64,000 bases of DNA from Xanthomonas hyacinthi (lineage in GTDB: Bacteria > Pseudomonadota > Gammaproteobacteria > Xanthomonadales > Xanthomonadaceae): contig NZ_CP043476.1 of NCBI RefSeq assembly GCF_009769165.1, positions 4,347,001-4,411,000 on the forward strand, written 5' to 3'. The position numbers and the translations under genes are program-made. This document shows, one piece after another, positions 1 through 9,070 of the stretch. The notes below the pieces were generated by a model. The model was given only the letters and a program-made list of their open reading frames with translations. It was not told where the DNA came from and did no database searches. Every line of letters starts with the position of its first letter. The stretch's first letter is position 1.

Positions 1-316
1 TGTAGCCGTTCACGCCGGCCTGGGCCGCCTCGATGATCTGCTCGCGCTTGGCCTCGGCGGTCACCATCAGCACCGGCAGGTGCTTGAGCTTGTCGTCGGC
101 GCGGATGTTGCGCAGCAGGTCGATGCCGGTCATGCCGGGCATGTTCCAGTCGGTGACCACGAACTCGAACGGTGCCGAGCGCAGCGCGGCCAGCGCACTG
201 TTGCCGTCTTCGGCCTCTGCAGTGTTGGTGAAGCCCAGATCGCCGAGCAGATTCTTGACGATGCGCCGCATCGTCGAGAAATCGTCCACGATCAAAATCC
301 GCATGTTCTTGTTCAC
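1..316 (-). CDS. cheY: CheY chemotaxis response regulator (3' end cut by window)
   Basis: Single-domain receiver that, when phosphorylated, binds the FliM/FliN switch and changes flagellar rotation. The reverse strand reads a GTG start followed by [19 protein letters not shown], with the acidic DD pair, and later [11 protein letters not shown], whose Asp is the phosphorylation site, and the Thr of MVTAEAKR. The C-terminal part with the conserved Lys lies beyond position 1. GTG at 316 is preferred over the internal ATG at 304 because it gives the usual CheY N-terminus. It follows fliA by 18 bases and is probably co-transcribed with it. The phosphodonor kinase CheA is not in the window. Confidence 0.93.
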   Translation of the reverse strand, partial: MNKNMRILIVDDFSTMRRIVKNLLGDLGFTNTAEAEDGNSALAALRSAPFEFVVTDWNMPGMTGIDLLRNIRADDKLKHLPVLMVTAEAKREQIIEAAQAGVNGY

Positions 317-334
317 CGCTAACTCCCTTGGGTC

Positions 335-1084
335 TTATTCTTCGTCTTCCAGGCCGGCGTCGGCCGCTTCGAACGCTTTCAAGCGCCCGCGCAAGCGTAC
401 CGTGGCCTGGCCGTGGATCTGGCAGACGCGCGACTCGCTGACACCGAGCACCGCGCCGATTTCCTTCAGGTTCAATTCCTGTTCGTAGTACAGCGACAGC
501 ACCAGCTGCTCGCGCTCGGGCAGCTGTGCGATCGCCTTGCCCAGTTCGCGGCCGAACTCGCTGCGCTCCAGCATCTGCTGCGGATTGGGCCCGCCCTTGG
601 CGATGGTGTCCAGCTCGCCGTGGTCCTCGACCCGCGACTCCAGGCTCAGCACCTGGCCGCGCGCGGCATCTTCCATCAAGCGCAGGTATTCGGGAAGCGG
701 CATGTCCATCGCCGCGGCCACTTCGTTGGCGGCGGCGGCGCGGCCGGTGCGCTGCTCGATCTTGCGGATCGCCGCGGCGGCGTCGCGGGCGCGGCGGTGC
801 ACCGAGCGCGGCACCCAGTCGCCGCGGCGGATCTCGTCGATCATCGAGCCGCGGATGCGGATCGAGGCGTAGGTCTCGAACGAGGCGCCCTGGTCGGCGT
901 CGTAGCTGCGCGAGGCCTCGATCAAGCCGATCATGCCGGCCTGGATCAGGTCGTCGATCTCGACGCTGGCCGGCAGCCGCGCCGCCAGGTGGTGGGCGAT
1001 GCGCCGCACCAGGTCCGCATGCTGGGCGATGTAGTCGTTGGAACTGTTGCGCTGCACGGCGCGGTAGTGGGCGGCGGCGTTCAT
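335..1084 (-). CDS. fliA: RNA polymerase sigma-28 factor FliA
   Basis: Flagellar sigma factor that directs transcription of late genes such as flagellin. It is 249 residues, a usual length. Region 2 is visible at DLIQAGMIGLIEASRSYD and FETYASIRIRGSMIDEIRR, and region 4 at LPEREQLVLSLYYEQELNLKEIG with the helix-turn-helix VSESRVCQIH. The ATG at 1084 overlaps the flhG stop as ATGA, so the two are translationally coupled. A longer upstream reading in the same frame is a shadow of flhG. Its anti-sigma factor FlgM is encoded at 51857-52174, and sigma-28-like promoters are seen upstream of flgM, cheV, fliC and fliD. Confidence 0.96.
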   Translation of the reverse strand: MNAAAHYRAVQRNSSNDYIAQHADLVRRIAHHLAARLPASVEIDDLIQAGMIGLIEASRSYDADQGASFETYASIRIRGSMIDEIRRGDWVPRSVHRRARDAAAAIRKIEQRTGRAAAANEVAAAMDMPLPEYLRLMEDAARGQVLSLESRVEDHGELDTIAKGGPNPQQMLERSEFGRELGKAIAQLPEREQLVLSLYYEQELNLKEIGAVLGVSESRVCQIHGQATVRLRGRLKAFEAADAGLEDEE

Positions 1085-1965
1085 GCGGCGACCCCCCGCT
1101 GGATGATCCGTTCGACGAAGAACTCGACGTTGCCGCGCGGCACCGTCGGCGCCTGCCAGCGCGAGGTGCGGCGGGCGATCTCGGCGATCGCCTGCGCCGA
1201 CGGGCTGGACGGGTAGGCCTTGACCACCGGCTGCTGGCGCTGCACCGCCAGGCGCAGCCAGTCGTCCTGCGGCACGCAGCCCAGGTAGTTCAGCGACACG
1301 TCGCCGAGGAACTTCTCGCACACCCGGCTCAGCTTGTCGTACAGCAGGCGGCCTTCGTTGAGGTCGCGGACCATGTTGGCCACGATCTGCACCCGGTCCA
1401 CGCCGCGTTCGCGCGACAGCACCTTGATCAGCGCGTAGGCGTCGGTGATCGAGGCCGGCTCGTCGCAGACCACCACCACCGCGTCCTGCGCGGCCTGGCA
1501 GAAGGTCAGCACGCTGTCGGTGATGCCGGCGGCGGTGTCGATGACCATGATGTCCAGCTCGCGCTGCAGCTCGGAGAACACGTTGACCAGGCCGACGTGC
1601 TGCGCCGCCGGCAGCTCGGCCATGTGCCGGCGGCCGGAGGCGGCGGGCACCACCATCAGCCCGTTGGGCATGTCGATCAGCACCTCTTCCAGGGTGCAGC
1701 GCCCGGCGACCAGGTCGGCCAGGGTGAACTTGGGGGTCAGCCCGAGCAGCACGTCGACATTGGCCAGGCCCAGGTCGGCGTCCAGCAGCAGGGTGCGCTT
1801 GCCCATGTCGGCCAGCGCCATCGACAGGTTGACCGAGATGTTGGTCTTGCCCACGCCGCCCTTGCCGCCGGTCACGGCGATCGTGCGCACCGGGCCCAGC
1901 GGTTCGCTGCGCGTTGCCGACAGGGGGAAGGCATTGGTCAGATTGGCGTAATCACGCGACGGCAT
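1081..1965 (-). CDS. flhG: FlhG/FleN MinD-like ATPase controlling flagellar number
   Basis: MinD/ParA-family ATPase that limits the number of polar flagella and, in polar flagellates, antagonises FleQ. The P-loop with deviant Walker A GGKGGVGKT is at about residues 33-41, the switch region LLLDADLGLANVDVLLG follows, and MVIDTAAGI is the Walker B segment. Length is 294 residues from the ATG at 1965. The N-terminal MPSRDYANLTNAFPL resembles the DQAxxLR-type motif region used to stimulate FlhF, though it is not a clear match. The start lies 14 bases inside the end of flhF. A longer reading upstream of 1965 would run through flhF and is rejected. Confidence 0.95.
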   Translation of the reverse strand: MPSRDYANLTNAFPLSATRSEPLGPVRTIAVTGGKGGVGKTNISVNLSMALADMGKRTLLLDADLGLANVDVLLGLTPKFTLADLVAGRCTLEEVLIDMPNGLMVVPAASGRRHMAELPAAQHVGLVNVFSELQRELDIMVIDTAAGITDSVLTFCQAAQDAVVVVCDEPASITDAYALIKVLSRERGVDRVQIVANMVRDLNEGRLLYDKLSRVCEKFLGDVSLNYLGCVPQDDWLRLAVQRQQPVVKAYPSSPSAQAIAEIARRTSRWQAPTVPRGNVEFFVERIIQRGVAA

Positions 1966-3604
1966 GGTTCTGCTCCGGAGTACAGGGCTTATCGGCAGCG
2001 CGCCGCAAATCTTCAAGGCGCAATACCAGGCTGGCGGCGTTGGCGCGGTGCAGGTCGTCCGGCACGCGCTGACCATCGGTCACCCAGGTGAGGGGAAGCC
2101 GGTGGTCCGCGACCACCGACAGGGCACTGCCAAACCGCCCGGTTTCATCCAGCTTGGTCAAGATCACCCCCTGCGGATCGGCGCCGGCGAACCGGCGCAC
2201 CACCTCGTCCAGGTCGGAGAAATGCGCGTTGGCAGGGAGTACTAGCAAGGACCGGACCACTCGCGAGGCGCGCAGCCAGTGCAGCTGCGCGGCCAGGGCG
2301 CGGTCGCGCTGGCCCATGCCGGCGGTGTCGATCAGCACCAGCTTGTAGTCGCGCAGGCGCTCCAGCAGCTGCTGCAGGGCGGCGTCGCTGTCAGCCTCGT
2401 GCACGGCGATGCCGAGCTGGCGGCCGTAGCTGTGCAGCTGTTCGCGGCCGCCGACGCGGATGGTGTCGGTGGTGACCAGGGCCACGTCGCGGGCGGCGTG
2501 GCGTTGCAGGAAGCGCGAGGCCAGCTTGGCGATGGTGGTGGTCTTGCCGGCGCCGGTGGGGCCGATCAGGGCGATCACGCCGCCTTCCTCGATCGGGTCC
2601 AGCGGGGCGATCGGCAGGTGTTTGGACAGCAGCCCCAGCATCAGCCCGCGGCCGCGGTGCAGCTCCAGGTCGGCGGGGATCTGCATGACCACGTCGCGGG
2701 TGAGGCCGCTGTCGAAGCCGTAGTCGTCCATCAGCTCCAGCGCCTGCGCGCGCACCGGCGAGCCGCGCAGGCGTTCGTCGGTGAGCCGGTTCATCTCGCG
2801 CTCGATCATCTGCCGCATCAGCGCCAGTTCGTCGCGCAGCTGAGTCAATTGTTCGTCGTTCTGCGTGGCCGGGAAGCTCGCCAGCGGTGCCGGGGTCGGC
2901 AGCGCCGGGATCCCGGCGCTGGCGGCAGCGGCGACCGGCTCGGCGCTGGGCGCGCTGGGCGCGGCGGCCGGGGTCAACGACACCGCGGCGATGTCCTGGA
3001 GCCAGGTCGGCACGGCGGAGGCGCTCGCGGCGGCACTGGCCGCGGCGGCCGGAGCGGCGAACGGACTGGGCAGCGGCACGCTGAGCGGCGCGTTGCGGAA
3101 CACGTCCTCGGGAATGCGGAATTCGGCGAAGGGGGCGGCGGCGGCGGGAGCCGGGGCAGGGGCCTGCGGCGCGGCGGGCGGACGGGTCGGCGCGGGCGCG
3201 GTGCCGGCGGGCATCGCCGAGGCGGCGATCGCGGCGGGCTGGGTCAGCGCCCGCACCGGCGCGGCCTGCGCCATGCTCGCGGTGGTCGCCATGGCCGCGG
3301 CCGGGGAGCGGCGCTGGCTGATCGCGGCCATCATCGCCATCGCCGGGTTGCCCATGGCGCCGGCCTTGGCCGCGCGCGGCGCCGGATTGGCGGCCGACAC
3401 CGGCCGCCGCGGCGCCGCTTCTTCCGGACGCACCGCGTCCAGCGCCTGCTGCACCAGGGCTTCGTCGTAGTTGCTGGCGGCGACGATCTCGATGCCCTCG
3501 TCGGTGCGCCGGTTGGACAGGATCACCGCATCCGGGCCGTGCTCGTCGCGCACCATGCGGAACGCGGTGCGCATGTCGGGGGCTACGAAGCGTTTGATCT
3601 TCAT
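1952..3604 (-). CDS. flhF: FlhF SRP-type GTPase for polar flagellum placement
   Basis: Signal-recognition-particle-type GTPase that recruits the first flagellar components to the cell pole. The C-terminal NG domain carries GPTGAGKTT at about residues 348-356, VALVTTDTIRVGGREQL, the G3-like LVLIDTAGM and the G4-like LTKLDE. The N-terminal part begins MKIKRFVAPDMRTAFRMVRDEHGPDAVILSNRR (split here: it is the typical B-domain start). Residues about 60-240 are a long Ala/Pro-rich linker, typical of gammaproteobacterial FlhF. Length is 550 residues. The ATG at 3604 sits about 10 bases from a repeated inverted element and has no clear Shine-Dalgarno sequence. Confidence 0.95.
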   Translation of the reverse strand: MKIKRFVAPDMRTAFRMVRDEHGPDAVILSNRRTDEGIEIVAASNYDEALVQQALDAVRPEEAAPRRPVSAANPAPRAAKAGAMGNPAMAMMAAISQRRSPAAAMATTASMAQAAPVRALTQPAAIAASAMPAGTAPAPTRPPAAPQAPAPAPAAAAPFAEFRIPEDVFRNAPLSVPLPSPFAAPAAAASAAASASAVPTWLQDIAAVSLTPAAAPSAPSAEPVAAAASAGIPALPTPAPLASFPATQNDEQLTQLRDELALMRQMIEREMNRLTDERLRGSPVRAQALELMDDYGFDSGLTRDVVMQIPADLELHRGRGLMLGLLSKHLPIAPLDPIEEGGVIALIGPTGAGKTTTIAKLASRFLQRHAARDVALVTTDTIRVGGREQLHSYGRQLGIAVHEADSDAALQQLLERLRDYKLVLIDTAGMGQRDRALAAQLHWLRASRVVRSLLVLPANAHFSDLDEVVRRFAGADPQGVILTKLDETGRFGSALSVVADHRLPLTWVTDGQRVPDDLHRANAASLVLRLEDLRRAADKPCTPEQNHAVA

Positions 3605-3607
3605 GGG

Positions 3608-3770
3608 TGAACGCCGGGAATAGTGAATCGGGAATGGGGAATGGATGCGATGCTTGCGCCGTTGCCTGGCGGGCTGCGATGTCGTGTCTTGGTTGTGGCG
3701 ATCTTGCTCATTGCTCTCTCCGCTGCAGGGGCGATGTTGCGATTCCCCATTCCCTGTTCCCGATTCCCGT
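3608..3770. repeat. Inverted-repeat element A (GGGAATCGGGAATGG family)
   Basis: The gap between flhA and flhF is bordered by two copies of a purine/pyrimidine-skewed motif in opposite orientation. The left copy, at about 3613-3644, contains GAATCGGGAATGGGGAATGG. The right copy, at about 3740-3769, contains CGATTCCCCATTCCC and CGATTCCCG. The centre is unrelated spacer. The same architecture recurs at 47057-47153 and 53873-54029, so this is a dispersed element rather than a local accident. It may be a non-autonomous mobile element or a structured untranslated region. Here it forms the flhF leader. Confidence 0.75.
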
Positions 3771-3774
3771 CACC

Positions 3775-5859
3775 TCAGCTGATCGTCCCGACCAGCTTCA
3801 GCCGCTTGTCTTCCGGAACCTCGCTGTAGGACAGCACCGACAGCGAGGGGACGCTGTGGCGGACCAGCCTGGCCAGCGCGGCGCGGACTTGCGCCGGGAC
3901 CAGCACCACCGCCGGTTCGTTGCGCGCTTCCTGCTTGCTGACGCATTCGGCCAGGCTCTGGTGCAGTCGCTCGGCCAGACCGGGTTCCAGCGCGGCACCG
4001 TTGCCCTGGGTAGAGTCCTGCAAGACACGTTCCAATTGCGGGGCCAGGGTGAACACCGGCAATTCGGCGGACATCCCGGCGATTTCCTGGACGATGAAGC
4101 GGCCCAGCGCATTGCGCACCGCGGCGGTCAACACGCCGGGTTCCTGACTCTGCGGGGCGTGCTCGACCAGCGCCTCGACGATCTTGCGCAGCTGCCGCAC
4201 CGGGATCTTCTCGATCAGCAGGTTCTGCAGCACGCGCACCACCACCGACAGCGGCAGCGCCTTGGGGGTGAGGTCCTCGACCAGCTTCGGCGCGCTCTTG
4301 GCCAGCGTGGCCAGCAGCTGCTGCACTTCCTCGTGGCCGAGCAGTTCCGGGGCGTGCTCGCGGATCAGGTGCGACAGGTGGGTGGCGATCACCGTGGCCG
4401 GATCGACCACGGTGTAGCCCATGGTCTCGGCCTGGGCGCGCTGGTGCGGCTGGATCCAGATCGCGTCCAGGCCGAACGCGGGGTCCTTGCCGGCAATGCC
4501 GTCGATCTTGCCCAGCGCGCCGCCCGGGTCCAGCGCCAGCTCGCGGTCGGGATGGATGTCGGCGGTGGCCACCGGTACCCCGTGCACCAGCAGGCGGTAG
4601 GCGTTGGCCGGCAGTTCCAGGTTGTCGCGGATGTGCACCGGCGGCACCAGGAAACCGATGTCCTGGGTCAGCTTGCGGCGCACGCCCTTGATCCGCGCCA
4701 TCAGTTCGCCGCCCTGGGCCTTGTCCACCAGCGGGATCAGCCGGTAGCCGACCTCCAGGCCCAGCGGGTCGATCGGGCGCAGTTCGTCCCAGCCCAGCTC
4801 GGCATTGGCCTGCGCGCCGGCGGCGGCGGCCTGCTGCGCCGGATCCGGCTTGGCCTCTTCCAACAGCAGGCTGCGCTTCCACATCTTCCAGGCCAGCAGG
4901 CCCAGGATCAGCGCCAGCGTCAAGAAAGCGACGTTGGGCATGCCCGGGACCAGGCCGACCAGGCCCAGGATCGCCGCGGCCACCGCCAGCGCTTTGTGCT
5001 GGCCGAACACCTGGCCCATCATCGAGGCGCCCATGTCCTGCGAGCGCGAGGCGCGGGTGACCAGCATCGCCACCGCCGAGGACACCAGCAGCGCCGGCAA
5101 CTGCGCGACCAGGCCGTCGCCGATCGACAGCAGCGTATAGGTGGACGCGGCCTGGCCGACCGGCATGCCGTGCTGCAGCACGCCGACCGCCATGCCGCCG
5201 ATGAGGTTGATGAACAGGATCAGGATGCCGGCGATGGCGTCGCCGCGGATGAACTTGCTGGCGCCGTCCATCGAGCCGTAGAAGTCGGCTTCCTCGCGAA
5301 CCTCCTCGCGCCGGGCCTTGGCTTCCTCGCGGGTCAGCAGGCCGGCGTTGAGGTCGGCGTCGATCGCCATCTGCTTGCCGGGCATGGCGTCGAGGATGAA
5401 GCGCGCGGTCACTTCCGACACGCGTCCGGCGCCCTTGGTGATGACCACGAAGTTGATGATGGTCAGGATCGCGAACACCACGATGCCGACAGCGTAGTTG
5501 CCGCCGATCACGAACTCGCCGAACGCCTCGATCACCTTGCCGGCGGCGCCGTGGCCGTCCTGGCCGTTGATCAGGATCACGCGGGTGGAGGCCACGTTCA
5601 GCGCCAGGCGCAGCATCGTGGTCATCAGCAGCACGATCGGGAAGATGCTGAACTCCAGCGGCCGCTTCACGTAGACCACCGCCAGCAACACCATCAGCGA
5701 GATCGCGATGTTGAAGGTGAACAGGGCATCCAGCACCGGCGCGGCCAGCGGCACCACCACCATCGCCAGCATCGCCACCACGATCACCGGCGCGCCGAGG
5801 CCGTGCTTGATCATGTCCATCATCTTGCGCGTGTTCATTTGCGCGGCGGGCTGGCTCAT
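3775..5859 (-). CDS. flhA: FlhA flagellar export gate protein
   Basis: Largest inner-membrane component of the flagellar type III export gate, using the proton motive force and docking substrate-chaperone complexes. It is 694 residues, the usual length. The N-terminal half has about eight membrane segments starting at LGAPVIVVAMLAMVVVPLAAP, with the conserved stretch RPLEFSIFPIVLLMTTMLRL and VASTRVIL. The loop with EEADFYGSMDGASKF is the FHIPEP cytoplasmic loop. The C-terminal half is the soluble docking domain. The ATG at 5859 overlaps the flhB stop (ATGA). A 704-residue reading at 3770-5884 in another frame is a GC-driven shadow. Confidence 0.97.
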   Translation of the reverse strand: MSQPAAQMNTRKMMDMIKHGLGAPVIVVAMLAMVVVPLAAPVLDALFTFNIAISLMVLLAVVYVKRPLEFSIFPIVLLMTTMLRLALNVASTRVILINGQDGHGAAGKVIEAFGEFVIGGNYAVGIVVFAILTIINFVVITKGAGRVSEVTARFILDAMPGKQMAIDADLNAGLLTREEAKARREEVREEADFYGSMDGASKFIRGDAIAGILILFINLIGGMAVGVLQHGMPVGQAASTYTLLSIGDGLVAQLPALLVSSAVAMLVTRASRSQDMGASMMGQVFGQHKALAVAAAILGLVGLVPGMPNVAFLTLALILGLLAWKMWKRSLLLEEAKPDPAQQAAAAGAQANAELGWDELRPIDPLGLEVGYRLIPLVDKAQGGELMARIKGVRRKLTQDIGFLVPPVHIRDNLELPANAYRLLVHGVPVATADIHPDRELALDPGGALGKIDGIAGKDPAFGLDAIWIQPHQRAQAETMGYTVVDPATVIATHLSHLIREHAPELLGHEEVQQLLATLAKSAPKLVEDLTPKALPLSVVVRVLQNLLIEKIPVRQLRKIVEALVEHAPQSQEPGVLTAAVRNALGRFIVQEIAGMSAELPVFTLAPQLERVLQDSTQGNGAALEPGLAERLHQSLAECVSKQEARNEPAVVLVPAQVRAALARLVRHSVPSLSVLSYSEVPEDKRLKLVGTIS

Positions 5860-6986
5860 GGCGTGCTCCCCGGGGCGAATTCATCGACCTCCAGCGGCGG
5901 CAGCGGCGGCAGCGGCCCGCTGCGCCAGGCGCGCAGCTGGTACACGTAGGAGAGGATCTGGGCCACCGCCGAATACAGTCTCACGGGAATCTCCTTGCCG
6001 AGTTGCCCTTCCCGATACAAGGCGCGTGCCAACGGTGGCGCAGACACCACTGCGACGCGGTGCTGTTCGCCGAGCTCGCGGATGCGGAAGGCCAGTTCGT
6101 CCACGCCCTTGGCGACCACGGTCGGGGCGCGCATGCGCCCGCTCTCGTATTTCAGCGCCACCGCGTAGTGGGTGGGGTTGACCACCACCACGTCGGCGCT
6201 GGGCACCGCCTCCATCATCCGCCGCTGCGACAGCTGCATCTGCATCTGCCGGATGCGGCCCTTGACCTCCGGGCTGCCCTCGCTCTCCTTCATTTCCCGG
6301 CGCACTTCGTCGCGGGTCATCTTCAGTTTGCGGGTGTAGTTCCACTTCTGGTACGGCGCGTCGATCGCGGCCAGCAGCGCCAGCGCGCCGGCGGTGTACA
6401 GCAGCAGGCGCAGGGTGAAGCCCAGGCCGTCGCCGATGGCCGTTTCCAGCGGTTGCCGCATCAGGCTGCGCAGGCCGTCCACGTTGTGGGAGATGCACAG
6501 GGCGGCGGCGCCGCCGACGAAGCCCATGCGCAGCATCGACTTGAACAGTTCGGCCAGGCTTTCCGGGCCGTACAGCCGGGTCAGCCCGGCCATCGGGTTG
6601 AGCCGCTCGAGCTTGGGGATCAGCGCCGCCCCGGAGAAGCGCAGGCTGCCCATCAGGATCGGCGCGACGAAGCCGGCCGCCACGCAGATGCCGACCAGCG
6701 GCAGGGTCACCCACAGCAGCCCCAGCAGCAGTTCGCCGAAGTGGCCGAACAGCGCGCCCGGGTTGCCGTACAGGCCCGGATCCGGGCGCAGCGCGCCCTT
6801 CATCCAGGTCACCGCGCCGGCCGCCAGCGAGCCGGACATGCCCATCAAGGCGAAGATGCCGGCGCTGAACACCGCCGCCGTCGCCAGCTCGCGCGAATGC
6901 GGGATGTTGCCCTGCTCGCGCGCCTCGCGCAGGCGTTTTTCGGTCGGTTGTTCGGTTTTTTCGGTGCCTTCTTCGTTTTCGGACAT
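5856..6986 (-). CDS. flhB: FlhB export-gate substrate-specificity switch
   Basis: Inner-membrane export component that autocleaves to switch secretion from rod/hook to filament substrates after a signal from FliK. The cleavage site NPTH is at residues about 270-273 in VVVVNPTHYAVALKY. Four membrane segments occupy about residues 33-210, and the N-terminus KTEQPTEKRLREAREQGN is typical of the family. Length is 376 residues. It is the first gene of a unit flhB-flhA and is preceded by a good sigma-54 element 42 bases upstream, within a 183-base gap that separates it from fliR. Confidence 0.97.
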   Translation of the reverse strand: MSENEEGTEKTEQPTEKRLREAREQGNIPHSRELATAAVFSAGIFALMGMSGSLAAGAVTWMKGALRPDPGLYGNPGALFGHFGELLLGLLWVTLPLVGICVAAGFVAPILMGSLRFSGAALIPKLERLNPMAGLTRLYGPESLAELFKSMLRMGFVGGAAALCISHNVDGLRSLMRQPLETAIGDGLGFTLRLLLYTAGALALLAAIDAPYQKWNYTRKLKMTRDEVRREMKESEGSPEVKGRIRQMQMQLSQRRMMEAVPSADVVVVNPTHYAVALKYESGRMRAPTVVAKGVDELAFRIRELGEQHRVAVVSAPPLARALYREGQLGKEIPVRLYSAVAQILSYVYQLRAWRSGPLPPLPPLEVDEFAPGSTP

Positions 6987-7027
6987 GACGGTGAGGCGCG
7001 CCGGGCAGGGGATTCAACCCAGCTTCC

Positions 7028-7043
7028 TGCAAGGACCGTACCG
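7028..7043 (-). promoter_or_regulatory. Sigma-54 promoter of flhB
   Basis: The minus strand reads CGGTACGGTCCTTGCA, with GG and GC separated by exactly ten bases as required for RpoN holoenzyme. The -24 half has T instead of C at one position compared with TGGCAC. It lies 42 bases upstream of the flhB ATG, a suitable distance for an untranslated leader. Confidence 0.72.
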
Positions 7044-7169
7044 TTCGCCGCCGGGAGCCGCTGCGCGGCAGTGGGCGCTGCACCGGCACAACGCCCTTGG
7101 AAACACGAGCGATGCAGCCACGCAAGGCTTGAATCGCTCAAGGCCCGGCAGCGCTTGCGCCAACGGATT

Positions 7170-7961
7170 CTAGGCGGCGACCTGCCGGGCGGCGTCGAAG
7201 GCGGCATCGAACAGGCGCTGTACCGGCGGCCCCATCTCGCCGACCAGCACCGCCAGCAGCGCCAGGCCCAGCACCACCGCCACCGGCAGGCCGAGCTGGA
7301 TCGGGTTCAGCGCCGGCGCGGCCTTGGCCAGCGCGCCGAACGCCAGGTTCACCGCCAGCATCGCCACCATCACCGGCAGCGCCAGGGTCACCGCGCCGCG
7401 CATCATGCTCATGAAGAAATCCGGCGCCACCGCGGCCATCGCCCGCGTGTCCGGTAGCGCGTTGCCGATCGGCAGCGCCTTGTAGCTGTCCACCAGCAGC
7501 GCCACCACCGCCAGATGGCCGTTGGCGGTGAAGAACAGCAGGCCGAAGGCCAGGTAGAACCATTGCCCGATCACTCCGGAGGTGACCCCGCGCAGCGGAT
7601 CGGCCATCTGCGCGAAGCTCAGGCCGGTGCTCTGCGAGACCAGTTCGCCGGCCAGCGCGCCGGCTTCGAAGATCAGCCGCAGCATGAAGCCCATGCTCGC
7701 ACCGACCGCCAGTTCGCGCGCCACGCTCAGCACCACCGCGGCATCGAAGCCGTTCCAGTCCGGCACCGGCGGCAGCAGCGGCGCCAGCGCCATCGCCAGC
7801 GTCGCCGCCAGCATCACCCGGACCCGCGCCGGCACCGCGCGGGCGCCGAGCAGCGGCATCGCCATCAGCATCGCGCCGATGCGCAGCATGGTCCACAGGA
7901 TCGCCCCGACCATCGCGAAGGCCTGCTGGCCATCGATGACCATTTGCGTGGCGGAATCCAT
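7170..7961 (-). CDS. fliR: FliR flagellar export gate protein
   Basis: Polytopic membrane subunit of the FliP5Q4R1 export gate core. It is 263 residues with about six hydrophobic segments, from FAMVGAILWTMLRIGAMLMAMPLLGARAVP through LPVAVVLGLALLAVLVGEM. The PxxxxxxVPxxxR-like loop after the first segment (MPLLGARAVPARVR) is conserved in the family. It follows fliQ with a 16-base gap and closes the fliL-to-fliR unit, since a 183-base gap with a fresh sigma-54 promoter separates it from flhB. Confidence 0.95.
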   Translation of the reverse strand: MDSATQMVIDGQQAFAMVGAILWTMLRIGAMLMAMPLLGARAVPARVRVMLAATLAMALAPLLPPVPDWNGFDAAVVLSVARELAVGASMGFMLRLIFEAGALAGELVSQSTGLSFAQMADPLRGVTSGVIGQWFYLAFGLLFFTANGHLAVVALLVDSYKALPIGNALPDTRAMAAVAPDFFMSMMRGAVTLALPVMVAMLAVNLAFGALAKAAPALNPIQLGLPVAVVLGLALLAVLVGEMGPPVQRLFDAAFDAARQVAA

Positions 7962-7977
7962 CGGCGTCGGAACCCGG

Positions 7978-8247
7978 CTAGCCGATCAGATGCGGGATGC
8001 GCTGGAACAGCATGGTGGTGTACTCGACCAGGTGCGCCAGCAGCATGCTGCCGGTGGCGAACAGCATCGCGGTCAGGGCGATGACCTTGGCGATGAAGGC
8101 GATGGTCGGTTCGTTGAGCTGGGTGGCGGCCTGGAACACGCCGATCACCACGCCCACCACCAGCATCGACAGCAGCAGCGGGCCGGCCACCCACAGCACG
8201 GTGATCAGGCCGCCGCGCAATTCGGTCAGGGCCAGTTCGGGACTCAT
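7978..8247 (-). CDS. fliQ: FliQ flagellar export gate protein
   Basis: Small gate-core subunit with two membrane hairpins that stacks around FliP/FliR. It is 89 residues, the standard size. The pattern VLWVAGPLLLSMLVVGVVIGVFQAATQLNEPTIAFIAKV (two parts: a membrane segment, then the conserved FQAATQxxExT motif) is diagnostic. A second membrane segment covers about residues 53-75. It is four bases downstream of fliP, so part of the same operon. Confidence 0.96.
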   Translation of the reverse strand: MSPELALTELRGGLITVLWVAGPLLLSMLVVGVVIGVFQAATQLNEPTIAFIAKVIALTAMLFATGSMLLAHLVEYTTMLFQRIPHLIG

Positions 8248-8251
8248 CGGC

Positions 8252-9070
8252 TCAGACGCCGTTGAAGCTGGCGGCGAGGGTGCCGACGGTGAGCACCCAG
8301 CCGTCGACCAGCACGAACAGCAGGATCTTGAACGGCGCCGAGATCAGCATCGGCGACATCATCATCATGCCCATCGACATCAGCACGCTGGCCACCACCA
8401 GGTCGATGATCACGAACGGGATGAAGATCAGGAAGCCGATCTCGAACGCGGTCTTCAGCTCCGAGGTCACGAACGAGGCCACCAGCACCGGGAACGGGAT
8501 CGCGTCGGGGCCGCTGTAGGTGCCGTTGCCGGCCATGCCGGCGAAGGTCATCAGATCGGCCTCGCGCACCTGCGCCAGCATGAACGCGCGCAGCGGCTGG
8601 GTGGTCAGGGTCCAGGCGGTCTGGAAGTCGAGCTGGCCGTTGAGGTAGGGACTCATGCCCTGGCCCCAGGCCTTTTCCCACACCGGCATCATCACCAGCG
8701 CGGTCAGGAACAGCGCCAGGCCCATCAGCACCTGGTTGGACGGGGTCTGTCCGGTGCCCATCGCCTGGCGCAGCAGGCCGAGCACGATGGTGATGCGGGT
8801 GAACGCGGTCAGCACCAGCAGCATCGACGGCAGCAGGGTGATCGCGGTCATCAGCAGCAGGGTCTGCAGCGGCAGGCTCACCGGCTGCGCGCCGACCTTG
8901 CCGACGTTCACGTCCGGCAGCGAGGGCAGGGTCGGCGCGGCGCGCGGCGCGGCCGGCGCCGCGGGCGCGGCCTGGGCCCAGCCCAAGGCCGGCAGCAGGC
9001 TCAGCGTCAGCAGGATCAGCAGCAGGCGCAGGCCGCGCGCAGAGCGGTTCCAACGAGGCAACATGGTCAT
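8252..9070 (-). CDS. fliP: FliP flagellar export gate protein
   Basis: Pentameric core subunit of the export gate. It is 272 residues with a cleavable signal peptide (hydrophobic LRLLLILLTLSLLPALGWAQA), as is usual for FliP, then an Ala/Pro-rich stretch and four membrane segments. Conserved runs include LTAFTRITIVLGLLRQAMGTGQTPSNQVLMGL (in two parts), FIPFVIIDLVVASVLMSMGM and the Met-rich MMMMSP. The ATG at 9070 overlaps the fliO stop as ATGA. An in-frame ATG two codons later is a possible alternative. Confidence 0.97.
   Translation of the reverse strand: MTMLPRWNRSARGLRLLLILLTLSLLPALGWAQAAPAAPAAPRAAPTLPSLPDVNVGKVGAQPVSLPLQTLLLMTAITLLPSMLLVLTAFTRITIVLGLLRQAMGTGQTPSNQVLMGLALFLTALVMMPVWEKAWGQGMSPYLNGQLDFQTAWTLTTQPLRAFMLAQVREADLMTFAGMAGNGTYSGPDAIPFPVLVASFVTSELKTAFEIGFLIFIPFVIIDLVVASVLMSMGMMMMSPMLISAPFKILLFVLVDGWVLTVGTLAASFNGV

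Noticed and set aside
3655..3680. GG-like and GC-like bases read as a sigma-54 site before flhF
   Set aside because: The GG to GC spacing is eleven bases rather than ten, and the -24 pattern is poor.
3770..5884. A 704-codon minus-strand frame over flhA
   Set aside because: Low-complexity Arg/Pro translation; the alternate frame encodes a full FlhA with the right hydrophobic segments.
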